From NCBI RefSeq assembly GCF_003943515.1, contig NZ_RJPT01000002.1, forward strand, positions 27,733 through 91,732: a stretch of 64,000 nt of DNA. The letters are read 5' to 3'. This document shows, one piece after another, positions 17,569 through 26,838 of this stretch; the stretch's first letter is position 1; each line of letters opens with the position of its first letter. The DNA is from Streptococcus cristatus. Lineage in GTDB: Bacteria > Bacillota > Bacilli > Lactobacillales > Streptococcaceae. The position numbers and the translations under genes were made by a program. The notes beneath the pieces were generated by a model, which had not been told where the DNA came from, did no database searches, and was given only the letters and a program-made list of their open reading frames with translations.

Positions 17569-17661
17569 AAAATTGGTATAGTCTTATTTATCTTTTTATC
17601 GAGAGACGAAAACATTATACACACCGATTTGATATTTGTCAACATAAAATTGGTATAGTCT
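17569..17661 (-). promoter_or_regulatory. glmS promoter with two NagR (dre-type) sites
   Basis: TTGACA and TATAAT (about 17614-17642 on the minus strand) are 17 bp apart. The 16-bp sequence AAAATTGGTATAGTCT (plus strand) occurs twice, at 17569-17584 and 17646-17661, one in the leader and one upstream of -35. ATTGGTATAG is the core of the GntR-family NagR dre site known at glmS and nag genes of streptococci and bacilli, so regulation by amino-sugar availability is likely. Confidence 0.7.
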
Positions 17662-17687
17662 CGAGATAGGGAAATTTGTTTAAGAAA

Positions 17688-17715
17688 CAAAAAAGCCTCC
17701 CATCGGAAGGCCTTT
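17688..17715 (-). terminator. Terminator of yjdF
   Basis: On the minus strand GCCTTCC-GAT-GGGAGGC, extended by AAAG/TTTT pairs, precedes TTTTTT. A second weaker hairpin (about 17733-17753) overlaps the yjdF stop. Confidence 0.85.
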
Positions 17716-17739
17716 CCATAAAAATAAGAAAAACAAGGC

Positions 17740-18153
17740 TCAATGCCCCTTGTGCTTTTCCAACCGTTTTTGCTGTTTGAGTTCGAATTTCCTTTGCTTA
17801 GCCAGTTCTTTCTGCTGCTTGCGCTTGACTCGAGCGATTTTCTTTTGCTCTTCAAATTGTAGCTTCAGCGCTTCCTGAGACTTTGAAGAACGTGAAGCCA
17901 TCTGCTCCTTTTTAGACTGTCTCTGCAGGCGTTTAGGACTGACCGACTTAGTCATCTCCTTAACTCTGATGCTAGGACTAAACTGCAACCGATGATAATA
18001 ACGGTTTAGAAAATCCAACAATTCCTGCGTGCTAGGCTCTGCACCAAAGGTGACTCGACAAACTCTATAAGATTGAGCATGTTCCTGCTCGAAAAGACCG
18101 TGCCAAAATCCCTCTTCAAAATAAACTGTCAGCGTCATTGAAATCTTATCCAT
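17740..18153 (-). CDS. yjdF: YjdF-family protein (DUF2992)
   Basis: 137 residues. The N-terminal half, MTLTVYFEEGFWHGLFEQ to LQFSPSI, is the YjdF/DUF2992 domain; the C-terminal 60 residues are almost all Lys, Arg, Gln and Glu, probably a charged coiled coil that binds nucleic acid. ATG 18153 follows AAAGGAGG at 7 bp. YjdF function is unknown, though in many Firmicutes it is controlled by an RNA that binds azaaromatic compounds, suggesting a role against such toxins. A riboswitch-like leader precedes it here. Confidence 0.85.
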   Translation of the reverse strand: MDKISMTLTVYFEEGFWHGLFEQEHAQSYRVCRVTFGAEPSTQELLDFLNRYYHRLQFSPSIRVKEMTKSVSPKRLQRQSKKEQMASRSSKSQEALKLQFEEQKKIARVKRKQQKELAKQRKFELKQQKRLEKHKGH

Positions 18154-18160
18154 GACAGCA

Positions 18161-18265
18161 CCTCCTTTAAAAATCCCTAAGAATGGACAACCAAGGAGGA
18201 AGGTTACTGACAAAAAATGATTTTTTTGCGTCTGGACTACCAACCAGAACTGTGTTTTTATCTTA
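18161..18265 (-). promoter_or_regulatory. Candidate yjdF-motif (azaaromatic) riboswitch
   Basis: The roughly 100-nt leader carries, on the minus strand, GTAGTCCAGACGC followed by an A-run, and then CCTCCTT (18193-18199), which is the exact complement of the AAGGAGG ribosome site (18161-18167). Pairing would hide the ribosome site, a translational switch. Assignment rests on position upstream of yjdF and on this visible anti-SD; the aptamer fold was not modelled. Confidence 0.6.
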
Positions 18266-18403
18266 GTAGCTACAGTCTAGCAAGATTTTATAAAAAATTC
18301 AAGAAGAGCTAAAAATTATACCGATAGAAGACAAAATAAGGCTAACGAAAAACCTATGAATTCAGAGAGCTAATTTGAGCTCGGGCTAAAATTCTAGTGA
18401 AAA

Positions 18404-18426
18404 TAAAAAATCTCCCCGAAGGGAGA
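18404..18426 (-). terminator. Second terminator downstream of rpsO
   Basis: On the minus strand TCTCCC-TTCG-GGGAGA, a stable UUCG tetraloop hairpin, is followed by TTTTTT. Confidence 0.85.
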
Positions 18427-18442
18427 AGATCTGGTTTATTTT

Positions 18443-18500
18443 ACCTTACAGTGCTCGGAACCGTAACCGAAGATCATACTTGAGTATATCGAGGTAAGGT
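18443..18500. repeat. Hairpin element A, related to element B next to rpsO
   Basis: Outer arms ACCTTAC (18443-18449) and GTAAGGT (18494-18500) enclose a core GAAGATCATACT-TG-AGTATATCGAG. The core has the same pattern as element B: GAAGAT, a YRTACT..RGTAYATCGAG hairpin, then a G-rich tail ending in AAC. Confidence 0.55.
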
Positions 18501-18507
18501 GACAACA

Positions 18508-18536
18508 TAAAAAGCCCTCTGAGATCAGAGAGCTTT
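18508..18536 (-). terminator. Terminator of rpsO
   Basis: AAAGCTCTCTGA pairs with TCAGAGGGCTTT on the minus strand (12 bp with one G-U) and is followed by TTTT. Confidence 0.85.
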
Positions 18537-18539
18537 ATT

Positions 18540-18641
18540 CTTGCTGGATAAAACGTTTATAGACTAGGCGACGAGGCGAAGATTGTACTAATGGTACATC
18601 GAGACGAAGTCAACGAAGTATAGAAACGTTTTAGACGCAAG
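18540..18641. repeat. Large hairpin element B directly after the rpsO stop
   Basis: CTTGC..AAAACGTTT on the left (18540-18558) pairs with AAACGTTTT..GCAAG on the right (18624-18641), enclosing GAAGATTGTAC-TAAT-GGTACATC. The 100-bp structure begins 1 bp past the rpsO stop and precedes the true terminator. Element A repeats its core 100 bp away. Confidence 0.6.
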
Positions 18642-18642
18642 A

Positions 18643-18912
18643 TTAACGACGAAGTCCAAGAGAGTTGATCAACTCACGGTAACGGTTAACGTCGTTTTTA
18701 CGCAAGTATGCAAGCAAGTTACGACGGCGACCGATTTTCTTCATCAAACCACGGTAAGTAGCGTGGTCTTTTTTGTGTTGTTTGATGTGTTCGTTAAGGT
18801 GGTTGATTTCCCAAGTAAGGACAGCAACTTGAACCTCTACTGAACCTGTATCACCTTCGTGACGTGCATATTGTGCAATGATTTCATTTTTTTTCTCTTT
18901 TGAGATTGCCAT
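18643..18912 (-). CDS. rpsO: 30S ribosomal protein S15
   Basis: 89 residues beginning [24 protein letters not shown] and ending in LINSLGLRR, the standard S15 length and ends. ATG 18912 is chosen over an in-frame ATG at 18972 because AAGGAG precedes it and the extra 20 residues are leader. S15 binds 16S rRNA helix 22 early in small-subunit assembly. The leader (18913-18996) contains a GCAGG..CCTGC hairpin and could be an S15 autoregulatory site, which I only infer. Confidence 0.97.
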   Translation of the reverse strand: MAISKEKKNEIIAQYARHEGDTGSVEVQVAVLTWEINHLNEHIKQHKKDHATYRGLMKKIGRRRNLLAYLRKNDVNRYRELINSLGLRR

Positions 18913-19002
18913 GATAAGCTCCTTTTCTTTACGCTTCATCCGAGTGGCAGGCTTGGCAATTCCTGCAACCAAGAAGAAGTTATTTGTCTTTAAGACATTC
19001 CT

Positions 19003-19031
19003 ATTCTATCAGGAAGCCAAGTTTTTGTCAA
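19003..19031 (-). promoter_or_regulatory. rpsO promoter
   Basis: TTGACA (19026-19031) and TAGAAT (19003-19008) on the minus strand are separated by 17 bp. The start of transcription would be about 85 nt upstream of the rpsO ATG, leaving room for a regulatory leader. Confidence 0.75.
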
Positions 19032-19127
19032 ATCTTCTAATTTTCCGACAAGGTCAGCCAAATTTCATTAGCCAAAATGAGGATTTTCTACACATTTGCT
19101 CCAAGGCTCGATCTAGCTAGTCGCTTT

Positions 19128-19156
19128 TTGACTTTGGAGCAGGTTTAGCTTATACT
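19128..19156 (+). promoter_or_regulatory. Promoter of the aldo/keto reductase gene
   Basis: TTGACT (19128-19133) and TATACT (19151-19156) have a 17-bp spacer, 30 bp before the start codon. Confidence 0.7.
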
Positions 19157-19186
19157 GAGATTAAAATGACACGAGGAGAAGAGCTT

Positions 19187-20113
19187 ATGAGATATCTTAA
19201 ATTTGGAGAAAGCAAACGAGAAATTTCCCAGATTATCATGGGACTGATGCGAATTGCCCAAATGACCCCCAAAGAGGTGGAAGAACTGGTCGAAACAGCC
19301 TTATCAGTCGGAATTAATGCTTTTGACTTAGCCGATATCTACGGTGGAGGCAAGTGCGAAGAAATTCTGGGACAAGTGCTCAAAAATCGGCCTGACCTGC
19401 GGGCTAAGATGTGGATTCAGTCCAAAGTGGGAATCCGCATAGAAGAATTCACCTACTTCGACTTTTCCAAAGACCATATCCTCGAAGCAACAGATGGTAT
19501 TTTACAGCGCTTAGGCGTGGATCATCTGGACTCTCTGCTCTTGCACCGACCTGATGCCCTGATGGAGCCTAGTGAAATCGCTGAAGCTTTCGATCTGCTC
19601 AAATCTCAAGGAAAGGTTCTTGATTTTGGAGTGTCCAACCAGAATCCTATGATGATGGAGCTACTGAAAACAGAGGTCAAGCAGCCCTTGGTGGCAAATC
19701 AGCTCCAACTGAGCGCAGCTTTCTCACCTGCTTTTGAAGCTGGCTTCCACGTCAACATGGAGGGCACAGCCGCAAATATGCGCGACGGTAGTATTTTCGA
19801 ATACTGCCGCCTCAACGACGTCGTGATTCAGGCTTGGTCTGTCCTCCAGCACGGCTATTTCGAAGGCGTTTTTGTCTGTTCAGATAAATACCCCAAGCTC
19901 AATGCCGTCCTCAACCGACTGGCCGATAAATACCAAATATCACCATCGGCAGTGGCTATTGCTTGGGTGCTACGCTATCCAGCCCACATGCAGGCGGTCA
20001 TCGGCACGACCAAGGCTAGCCGCATCATCGAAGCAGCCAAGGCAGCAGATATTGAACTGACTAGAAAAGAATGGTACGAAATCTACTTGGCCTCTGGAAA
20101 AGATCTTCCTTAA
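19187..20113 (+). CDS. Aldo/keto reductase
   Basis: 308 residues of the AKR TIM barrel. The tetrad is visible: Asp and Tyr in FDLADIYGGG, Lys in WIQSKVG, and His in SLLLHRPDAL; the NADPH end shows IGTTKASRI near the C-terminus. It resembles the YdhF-type oxidoreductases. ATG 19187 is chosen because GAGGAGA lies 7 bp upstream, whereas 19166 has no site. It has its own promoter. Substrate unknown. Confidence 0.88.
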   Translation: MRYLKFGESKREISQIIMGLMRIAQMTPKEVEELVETALSVGINAFDLADIYGGGKCEEILGQVLKNRPDLRAKMWIQSKVGIRIEEFTYFDFSKDHILEATDGILQRLGVDHLDSLLLHRPDALMEPSEIAEAFDLLKSQGKVLDFGVSNQNPMMMELLKTEVKQPLVANQLQLSAAFSPAFEAGFHVNMEGTAANMRDGSIFEYCRLNDVVIQAWSVLQHGYFEGVFVCSDKYPKLNAVLNRLADKYQISPSAVAIAWVLRYPAHMQAVIGTTKASRIIEAAKAADIELTRKEWYEIYLASGKDLP

Positions 20114-20149
20114 AAAATGAGCCTAAAATCCGATTAATTTTCTACCAAG

Positions 20150-20239
20150 ATGCTGGCTGAAGGACTGTTTAAAAATCTGATCAAGGCATGTCCACTGTAT
20201 AGCCGAGAAGGTAAAATTACCTTGCACAAGCTTAACTAG
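20150..20239 (+). pseudogene. Possible coding remnant between the reductase and flavoprotein genes
   Basis: A 29-codon reading frame, starting MLAEGLFKNLIKACPLYSRE and ending HKLN, fills much of the 160-bp gap. It has no ribosome site, and codon use looks like that of real genes. It may be the decayed end of a lost gene; no family is recognised. Nothing else is visible in the gap. Confidence 0.25.
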
Positions 20240-21457
<1,218 letters not shown>

Positions 21458-21470
21458 GAAAGGAAGTCCT

Positions 21471-21992
21471 TTGGAACATATTATTTTACTGAGAGGCGTT
21501 ACTCCTAATGGAAAAAATGCTATCCCGAAAATGTCTTATTTGGTAGATATTTTGACAGAAGCTGGTTTTCAACACGTTCGAACCTATATTCAAAGTGGGA
21601 ATATCATTCTTGATAGTGACCTAGATTTAGAAGAAATACGAGAACACGTTCATACTCTGATAAAGGAAAAAATTGGGGCCGACTTAAAAATGGTTATCAA
21701 GAATAAGAACGATTTTGAAAAGATTGTTCATGAGAATCCATTTAAAGAAGAGTATCTTCATGATCGTGTGCATGTAATTCTTTATCAAGGGTTTATCCAA
21801 AGTCTGCCACTAGAAAAATTAAAAGCTGACTATGGCGAGGAAGAAATCTGTATAGGCGATCACTGTCTCTACCTCTATCTCCCTAGAACTGCAAAACAAA
21901 AAAAGCTCAATACTAACTATCTTGAAAAATTGTTTGGCGTGGATCTGACCATGAGAAAGTTAAACGTAGTAGAAAAATTACTAACAAAATAG
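21471..21992 (+). CDS. DUF1697 family protein
   Basis: 173 residues matching DUF1697 from memory: LLRGVTPNGKNAIPKMSYL, then YIQSGNIILDS, and YLPRTAKQKKLNTNYLEK. The start is TTG at 21471 with AAAGGAAG upstream, 13 bp after the flavoprotein stop. Function unknown. Base composition is visibly AT-richer than its neighbour, which hints at a different history. Confidence 0.8.
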   Translation: MEHIILLRGVTPNGKNAIPKMSYLVDILTEAGFQHVRTYIQSGNIILDSDLDLEEIREHVHTLIKEKIGADLKMVIKNKNDFEKIVHENPFKEEYLHDRVHVILYQGFIQSLPLEKLKADYGEEEICIGDHCLYLYLPRTAKQKKLNTNYLEKLFGVDLTMRKLNVVEKLLTK

Positions 21993-22001
21993 GAGAACAA
22001 G

Positions 22002-22457
22002 ATGAACAGATGCGAAACAGTCGAATTCGTCAATATGTGCATGATTTATGACGGAGAAAAAGTTCTGGTCCAAGACCGAGTTAGTCCCGACTGGCCCGGC
22101 ATTACCTTTCCTGGCGGGCATGTAGAGCGCGGGGAATCTTTTACAGAGGCCGTTATCAGAGAAGTCAAAGAAGAGACTGGTCTGACCATATCCAAACCTC
22201 AACTTTGCGGCATCAAGGATTGGTATGATGACAAGGATTTTCGTTATGTCGTCCTGCTCTACAAGACAGAGCACTATTCCGGTGTACTACAATCCTCAGA
22301 CGAAGGAAAGGTTTGGTGGGAAGATTTGGAAAATCTCTCTCATCTGAAACTTGCAACTGAGGATATGTCTGATATGCTGCGTGTTTTTTTAGAAGACGAT
22401 TTAAGTGAATTCTTTTACTATAAAGATGGCGACGACTGGATTTATGACTTAAAGTAA
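22002..22457 (+). CDS. Nudix hydrolase
   Basis: 151 residues with a complete Nudix box, GHVERGESFTEAVIREVKEE followed by TGL (about residues 33-55; G-x5-E-x7-REVxEExGL). It probably hydrolyses an oxidised or non-canonical nucleotide such as 8-oxo-dGTP. AGGAGAAC precedes the ATG, 9 bp after the DUF1697 stop. The 175-bp repeat begins 5 bp after its stop. Confidence 0.9.
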   Translation: MNRCETVEFVNMCMIYDGEKVLVQDRVSPDWPGITFPGGHVERGESFTEAVIREVKEETGLTISKPQLCGIKDWYDDKDFRYVVLLYKTEHYSGVLQSSDEGKVWWEDLENLSHLKLATEDMSDMLRVFLEDDLSEFFYYKDGDDWIYDLK

Positions 22458-22462
22458 AAAAT

Positions 22463-22637
22463 GAGAGTGGGACAGAAATCGGTAATTCGTTAGAATTCGA
22501 TTTCGTAGTCTCACCTCCGCACAGTTGAGTAGGGCTGTAAAAGCTGATGAAATCAGCGTAGTAGAGCCCACTCAACCACTGCGTCTTGCTCGAAAATCCA
22601 AAGACAATTGAGAGGCTAGGACTTTTGTCCCAGCCTC
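22463..22637 (+). repeat. 175-bp three-hairpin repeat, copy 1
   Basis: It runs from GAGAGTGGGACAG to GTCCCAGCCTC. Hairpin 1 is TGGGACAGAAATCGG...CGATTTCGTAGTCTCA, hairpin 2 is TTGAGTAGGGCT...GCTGATGAAATCAGC...AGCCCACTCAA, and hairpin 3 is GAGGCTAGGAC-TTTT-GTCCCAGCCTC, a terminator-like end. Copies 2 and 3 (38720-38894, 41222-41396) have the same length and nearly the same sequence. Its right end overlaps the stop codon of the MerR gene. Confidence 0.9.
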
Positions 22638-23379
22638 ATCTTTCTACATTTGCCCGAACGTAAGCTGCAATCACATCTGCTGTGTACTGGGCAGTACCTA
22701 CTCCAAACTTGTCGATATTTTCCTTAAACTCTGGGTTATAGACATAGCCTTTACCGATATGGCCGAATACCTCAATAGAGCAATCAAAGCCGTAAGTACG
22801 GATGGCTTGCAAGAGTTGAGCTGCCTGTTCTTGATTTTCTGCTGCGTCAACCGGCAAGCCTTGCTGCATATTCTCTGCCAGACTTTGAAAAACTTGATTG
22901 AAGGCTTCAACAGATTCTTCTTCCCGTCCATTTTGACGAGCCAGTGCCTCCGACATGACTTCTTGACCGTATTCTTCTACAGCTTCTTGGTGGTATTTTT
23001 GATTGTCTTCGTAGGTAAAGCCTGCGAATTTTTCTTTCATTGTCATCTTTCTTTCTCCTTTTTCTTCTTGGATAGTTTTTTGTAAGGTGGAAATCAAGGT
23101 ATCTAAGCGGTCTCTTTCTTGCTGCAAATACTCCAACTGCCTAACCAGATGTGGCAATAAGGCCTGATCATCCTGACTCAGCAGCTCTGCTATTTTCTCC
23201 AAAGAAAAACCCAGATACTTATAGTAAAGGATGACCTGCAACCGCTCTAAATCAGCTTGGCTATATGTCCGATAGCCATTTTCTGATTTTGCGGGCACCA
23301 AAAGCCCGATTTTGTCATAATGGTGCAGGGTTTTGACAGAGACACCCGAAAGCTGCGCAGCTTCTTTGATATGATACAT
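22636..23379 (-). CDS. MerR-family regulator with TipAS antibiotic-binding domain
   Basis: 247 residues. The N-terminal winged HTH begins MYHIKEAAQLSGVSVKTLHHY, a coiled coil spans about residues 75-110, and the rest is a TipAS-like domain (FAGFTYEDNQKYHQEAVEEYG to AYVRANVE). TipA-type proteins bind thiopeptides and other hydrophobic compounds and switch on efflux or detoxification. Its own promoter (23401-23431) has the 19-bp spacer and dyad typical of MerR targets, so it is autoregulated. The stop codon falls in repeat copy 1. The methyltransferase upstream may be a second target. Confidence 0.9.
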   Translation of the reverse strand: MYHIKEAAQLSGVSVKTLHHYDKIGLLVPAKSENGYRTYSQADLERLQVILYYKYLGFSLEKIAELLSQDDQALLPHLVRQLEYLQQERDRLDTLISTLQKTIQEEKGERKMTMKEKFAGFTYEDNQKYHQEAVEEYGQEVMSEALARQNGREEESVEAFNQVFQSLAENMQQGLPVDAAENQEQAAQLLQAIRTYGFDCSIEVFGHIGKGYVYNPEFKENIDKFGVGTAQYTADVIAAYVRANVER

Positions 23380-23400
23380 ACAAAACCTCCTTGCCCTTAT

Positions 23401-23431
23401 AGTATAAGCCCTGACCTTAGGGCAAGGTCAA
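23401..23431 (-). promoter_or_regulatory. MerR-type promoter with 19-bp spacer
   Basis: On the minus strand TTGACC (23426-23431) and TATACT (23401-23406) are 19 bp apart, and the spacer holds the inverted repeat GCCCT-AAGGTC-AGGGC. Over-long spacers with a dyad are the hallmark of MerR-activated promoters. Confidence 0.85.
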
Positions 23432-23482
23432 GCTTTTTATGAAATTTTTTAAATCGCTTTAAATTTCCAAAGTAGCTAGTAT

Positions 23483-24229
23483 TTATTTGCGAGAAACCAT
23501 AGCGATAAAGCCCAGTTTTTCTTGATTCTTTTGGAACATCTTAAACATCTTCATAAATTGGCCGTAGTTCTCTTTTTTAAGGGCATTAAAGCAGATTTTC
23601 AGAGTACCACCCAGTCCTTCGTCATATATCATACCTCGAAGACTCATCAAGGTCATTTCACCAACAAAGGTCTCCACACGGTCAAAAGCATGAGAACGTG
23701 CCAGCTGAATCCAAGAGCCTTCTGTCAGCGGACCAACATTAACGTTAATCGCACGTGACAGCTCTTCTCGGACATTCTTATCTTTTTGCTTGAGCATAAC
23801 ATCGTGTGTGAGAAGCACTCCGCCTGGCTTCAGCACCCGGTAGTACTCATCCATACATTTGGCCTTCCCCTTATCCGTCTGCATGGTCAGCATGGCTTCA
23901 TTGATAACAATATCAAAAGAATTGTCATCATAAGGCAGCTTCATGGCATTAGCCTGCTCAAATGTGACGAGTTCACTAACACCAGCCTTGTCTCCATTAA
24001 GCTTAGCCTGAGCCAGCGCAGCCTTATCCAAATCAACTGCAGTAATCTGGCAGCCATATCTTTTAGCCAGCTCGATTGTTGTGGTCCCCATATTGCAGGC
24101 AACTTCCAGAACCTTCTTATCGCTGGAAAACTGTCCCTGCTCAATCAGCCAGTCCGTTGCCAGTTTACCACCAGGACGAAGGCGTTTCTTTCCTAATTTT
24201 GCTAAAAATTTATGACCTGCTTCTGCCAT
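23483..24229 (-). CDS. Class I SAM-dependent methyltransferase
   Basis: 248 residues, with the SAM site VLEVACNMGTTTIELAK (about residues 40-56; the usual GxGxG is replaced by ACNMG), motif II ITAVDLD, and post-motif FDIVINEAML and RVLKPGGVLL. The closest recalled type is UbiE-like small-molecule methyltransferases. GGAGG precedes the ATG. Substrate unknown. Confidence 0.85.
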   Translation of the reverse strand: MAEAGHKFLAKLGKKRLRPGGKLATDWLIEQGQFSSDKKVLEVACNMGTTTIELAKRYGCQITAVDLDKAALAQAKLNGDKAGVSELVTFEQANAMKLPYDDNSFDIVINEAMLTMQTDKGKAKCMDEYYRVLKPGGVLLTHDVMLKQKDKNVREELSRAINVNVGPLTEGSWIQLARSHAFDRVETFVGEMTLMSLRGMIYDEGLGGTLKICFNALKKENYGQFMKMFKMFQKNQEKLGFIAMVSRK

Positions 24230-24310
24230 TTCCGAACCTCCATAATTTTGATTGCTTCCATTATAGCATAAAATATTATATTTTCAGACAATTCTTAGAA
24301 TTTAGCAAAA

Positions 24311-24340
24311 AACAGACCGAATCAACCGATTCAATCTGTT
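24311..24340. terminator. Bidirectional terminator of azlCD
   Basis: AACAGA..GAATC-GGTT-GATTC..TCTGTT forms a continuous 13-bp RNA stem through two G-U pairs, with T/A runs on both sides (about 24307-24347). Confidence 0.8.
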
Positions 24341-24352
24341 TTTTTATCTTCT

Positions 24353-24691
24353 TTACAAGCCAAGAATTCCAGCTAGATAGCGCAACAAGGCCACCAAGAC
24401 TACACCAAATACAACAGTTGCAATTAAGTTTTTATACTTAAATGCCACATAGCTAGTTGGAAAAACAGCCATTAAATCCAGCCATTTAAAACTCGGCAGC
24501 TGACCTGTTTTAGCATTAGTGACACTAGACAGGATAAGAGCAAAGATAATGGAAACTGGCAGATATTTGAGGAAACACCCTACCATAGGCGGAAGCCCCT
24601 TGTACTTGACTAGGATAAAGGGCAAAACCCGTGGAATCCAAGTGACTAGAGCTGACAAAAGAATAGCCAGCAAAATATACTTACTTATCAT
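24353..24691 (-). CDS. azlD: AzlD-family branched-chain amino-acid transport protein
   Basis: 112 residues with four hydrophobic segments and the AzlD start ILLSALVTWIPRVLPFIL. It overlaps the end of azlC by 11 bp, so the two are translationally coupled. AzlCD exports branched-chain amino acids and analogues such as azaleucine in Bacillus. Confidence 0.85.
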   Translation of the reverse strand: MISKYILLAILLSALVTWIPRVLPFILVKYKGLPPMVGCFLKYLPVSIIFALILSSVTNAKTGQLPSFKWLDLMAVFPTSYVAFKYKNLIATVVFGVVLVALLRYLAGILGL

Positions 24692-25376
24692 CCAAAATCA
24701 CCCCCACTGTACAGCCTAGTAAGGTTGCAAAAAGCACCGCCAGCGAATTTTGAAGCAGCATGGTCAGGATCAAGTAGGCAAGGCCCACCACACCTAAGAC
24801 CAAAAAGAGCTTCTTTATCTTGACCCGTCGCAACATGATTGTAAACTGAGAAGAGAAAATGCCAATAAACATAGCTACTAGGGCGAAGTCCAGGCCAAAA
24901 CTCTCAGGATTGGGCAGAAGGCCACCTAGAGCTGTTCCCAAAATTGTACCCAAAATCCAAGAAGTATAACTCATGAAATTGTTACCCATCATCCAGCTAG
25001 CAGCAATCTCTTCTGTATACACCTGCTCTCCCATCAAGACTCCATAAGATTCATCCGTCAAAAAAGAGCCAATGACAATATTCTGAATCAAGTTAGACTT
25101 ACGAAAAAGGGTTGAGGCATGCAGACAGAGCAAAAGATGCCGAATATTTATCAGAAAAACGGTCAGTGCGATAGCCAAGACCGGCGCCTGCTGGGCAAAT
25201 AAACCAATCATGGCAAACTGGGCACTGCCCGCATAAACCAGAATACTCATCAGCCCCATCTCCAAGGGATCCATATAGGGCGCCGCCATGATGCCACAGG
25301 CTAAGCCAATCCCAATATAGCCCAGAGCTGTTGGCACTGCTGCCTTTGCACCCTGTTTAAATGTCTGTCCGCGCAT
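24681..25376 (-). CDS. azlC: AzlC-family branched-chain amino-acid exporter subunit
   Basis: 231 residues, with about six membrane helices and the family signature AAVPTALGYIGIGLACGIMA near the N-terminus and NNFMSYTSWILG in the middle. It forms the exporter with AzlD. It starts 9 bp after tsaD ends and may share that transcript. Confidence 0.88.
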   Translation of the reverse strand: MRGQTFKQGAKAAVPTALGYIGIGLACGIMAAPYMDPLEMGLMSILVYAGSAQFAMIGLFAQQAPVLAIALTVFLINIRHLLLCLHASTLFRKSNLIQNIVIGSFLTDESYGVLMGEQVYTEEIAASWMMGNNFMSYTSWILGTILGTALGGLLPNPESFGLDFALVAMFIGIFSSQFTIMLRRVKIKKLFLVLGVVGLAYLILTMLLQNSLAVLFATLLGCTVGVILDDK

Positions 25377-25385
25377 TCTTCTCCT

Positions 25386-26396
25386 TTACTCCATCGTTTC
25401 AAAAGCCAGACTCGGCTTAGCATTGAGATCCAAACTGGCAAAATTCTCCTTGTTCCACTCACTGACGCTGGCATAGGCAATCATACCAGCATTGTCACCA
25501 CAAAGGCGCAAAGGCGGAATAATCACCTTAACATCTTGAATCTCAGCTGCCAAACGTTCTCTTAAACCTTGGTTAGCAGCAACACCGCCTGCCACGACCA
25601 GAGTTTTGACTGGATATTTTTCCAGCGCTCTCTTAGTCTTGGCCATGAGAATATCCATGACCGCTGCCTGAAAGCTAGCCGACAGGTCTTGATTAGACAA
25701 GGCTTCTCCTTTTTGCTGGGCATTGTGATGCAAGTTGATAAAGGCTGACTTGAGACCGGAAAAAGAAAATTCCAGATTGTCTTCCTTGATCATAGCCCGC
25801 GGAAAATCATAAATATCCTGTCCTTCATGAGCCAGCTGATCAATCTCTCGGCCTGCTGGATAGGTCAGCCCCATAACGCGACCGACCTTATCATAGGCTT
25901 CACCGACCGCATCATCGCGAGTTTCCCCCACAATCTTATAGTCACCAGCTTGACTGACATAGACCAGCTCAGTATGACCGCCACTGACCAAAAGAGCCAG
26001 CAAGGGAAACTCCAAGGGTTCCACGCTCTGGGCTGCCATCAGGTGCCCAGCCATATGATTGACCGGAATCACGGGAATATCGTGAGCCCAAGCAAAGGAC
26101 TTGGCCGCTGCCAAGCCGACCAGAAGCGCCCCAACCAGACCAGGACCGTAGGTAACGGCCACCGCTGTAACTTGCTCCTCACTAATCCCCGCTTCTGCCA
26201 AGGCCTCCTCAATACAAACCGTAATGACCTCCACATGGTGACGGCTGGCCACTTCCGGTACCACTCCACCAAAACGCTTGTGGCTCTCAATCTGGCTGGC
26301 GATGACATTGCTCAAAAGCTCCGTCTCATTCTTCAGAACCGCCACACTGGTCTCATCACAAGACGTCTCAAAAGCTAAAATATATCTATCTTTCAT
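25386..26396 (-). CDS. tsaD: tRNA threonylcarbamoyladenosine transferase TsaD
   Basis: 336 residues. [15 protein letters not shown] at the N-terminus and the metal-binding HMAGHLMA (His111 and His115 by family numbering) identify TsaD, which with TsaB, TsaE and TsaC makes t6A37 of ANN-decoding tRNAs. It overlaps rimI by 11 bp in the conserved tsaB-rimI-tsaD order. Confidence 0.97.
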   Translation of the reverse strand: MKDRYILAFETSCDETSVAVLKNETELLSNVIASQIESHKRFGGVVPEVASRHHVEVITVCIEEALAEAGISEEQVTAVAVTYGPGLVGALLVGLAAAKSFAWAHDIPVIPVNHMAGHLMAAQSVEPLEFPLLALLVSGGHTELVYVSQAGDYKIVGETRDDAVGEAYDKVGRVMGLTYPAGREIDQLAHEGQDIYDFPRAMIKEDNLEFSFSGLKSAFINLHHNAQQKGEALSNQDLSASFQAAVMDILMAKTKRALEKYPVKTLVVAGGVAANQGLRERLAAEIQDVKVIIPPLRLCGDNAGMIAYASVSEWNKENFASLDLNAKPSLAFETME

Positions 26397-26838
26397 GAAT
26401 CTCTCTTTTCATAACAATCGCGTCTTCCACCGGCGCATGGTAATAGGCCTTCCGCCGCGCGATCTCTTCGAATTTTTCTTTTTTGTAAAATAGCAGAGCT
26501 GGCCTGTTTGACTCCCTAACTTCGAGGAAAATCTCCTTGTCGGCAGGCAAAAAGTCAAACAAGGCTGTCGCGATTTTCTGCCCCTGATAGCTAGGCAATA
26601 CAGCAATCTGCAGGACTTCTGCTTCAAAGTCTGTCTCCTGCCAGACTAAAAAGCCGACAAGTTGACTCTCATCTGCTGCTAGTGCACAACTGTTCACATC
26701 CGAACGCAGAACCTCTGCCACTTGGGCCGCTGTCCATGGGCTGACCTCATAGACTGCAAGTAAGAGCTGTTCCAGCTCTTCTGCGAGAGTTGCCACGTCC
26801 ACATCCGAGTTAGCGCACCATTTTCTCAATTTAATCAT
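26386..26838 (-). CDS. rimI: Ribosomal protein alanine N-acetyltransferase RimI
   Basis: 150 residues starting [12 protein letters not shown], a GNAT domain with the acetyl-CoA loop [15 protein letters not shown] and the C-terminal [20 protein letters not shown] 26838 overlaps the tsaB stop by 4 bp (ATGA), favouring it over longer frames. RimI acetylates the N-terminus of S18, at least in enterobacteria. Confidence 0.9.
   Translation of the reverse strand: MIKLRKWCANSDVDVATLAEELEQLLLAVYEVSPWTAAQVAEVLRSDVNSCALAADESQLVGFLVWQETDFEAEVLQIAVLPSYQGQKIATALFDFLPADKEIFLEVRESNRPALLFYKKEKFEEIARRKAYYHAPVEDAIVMKREIHER

Noticed and set aside
17519..17700. glmS self-cleaving ribozyme
   Set aside because: The leader is short, holds a promoter and dre sites, and shows none of the ribozyme core.
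18913..18972. Twenty-residue N-terminal extension of S15
   Set aside because: S15 homologues begin at MAISKEKK; the extension is leader and lacks a ribosome site.
22213..22575. Minus-strand frame across the Nudix gene and repeat copy 1
   Set aside because: Its GLYYADFISFYSPTQLCGG part comes from the repeat and recurs in all copies; there is no ribosome site and it overlaps a real gene.
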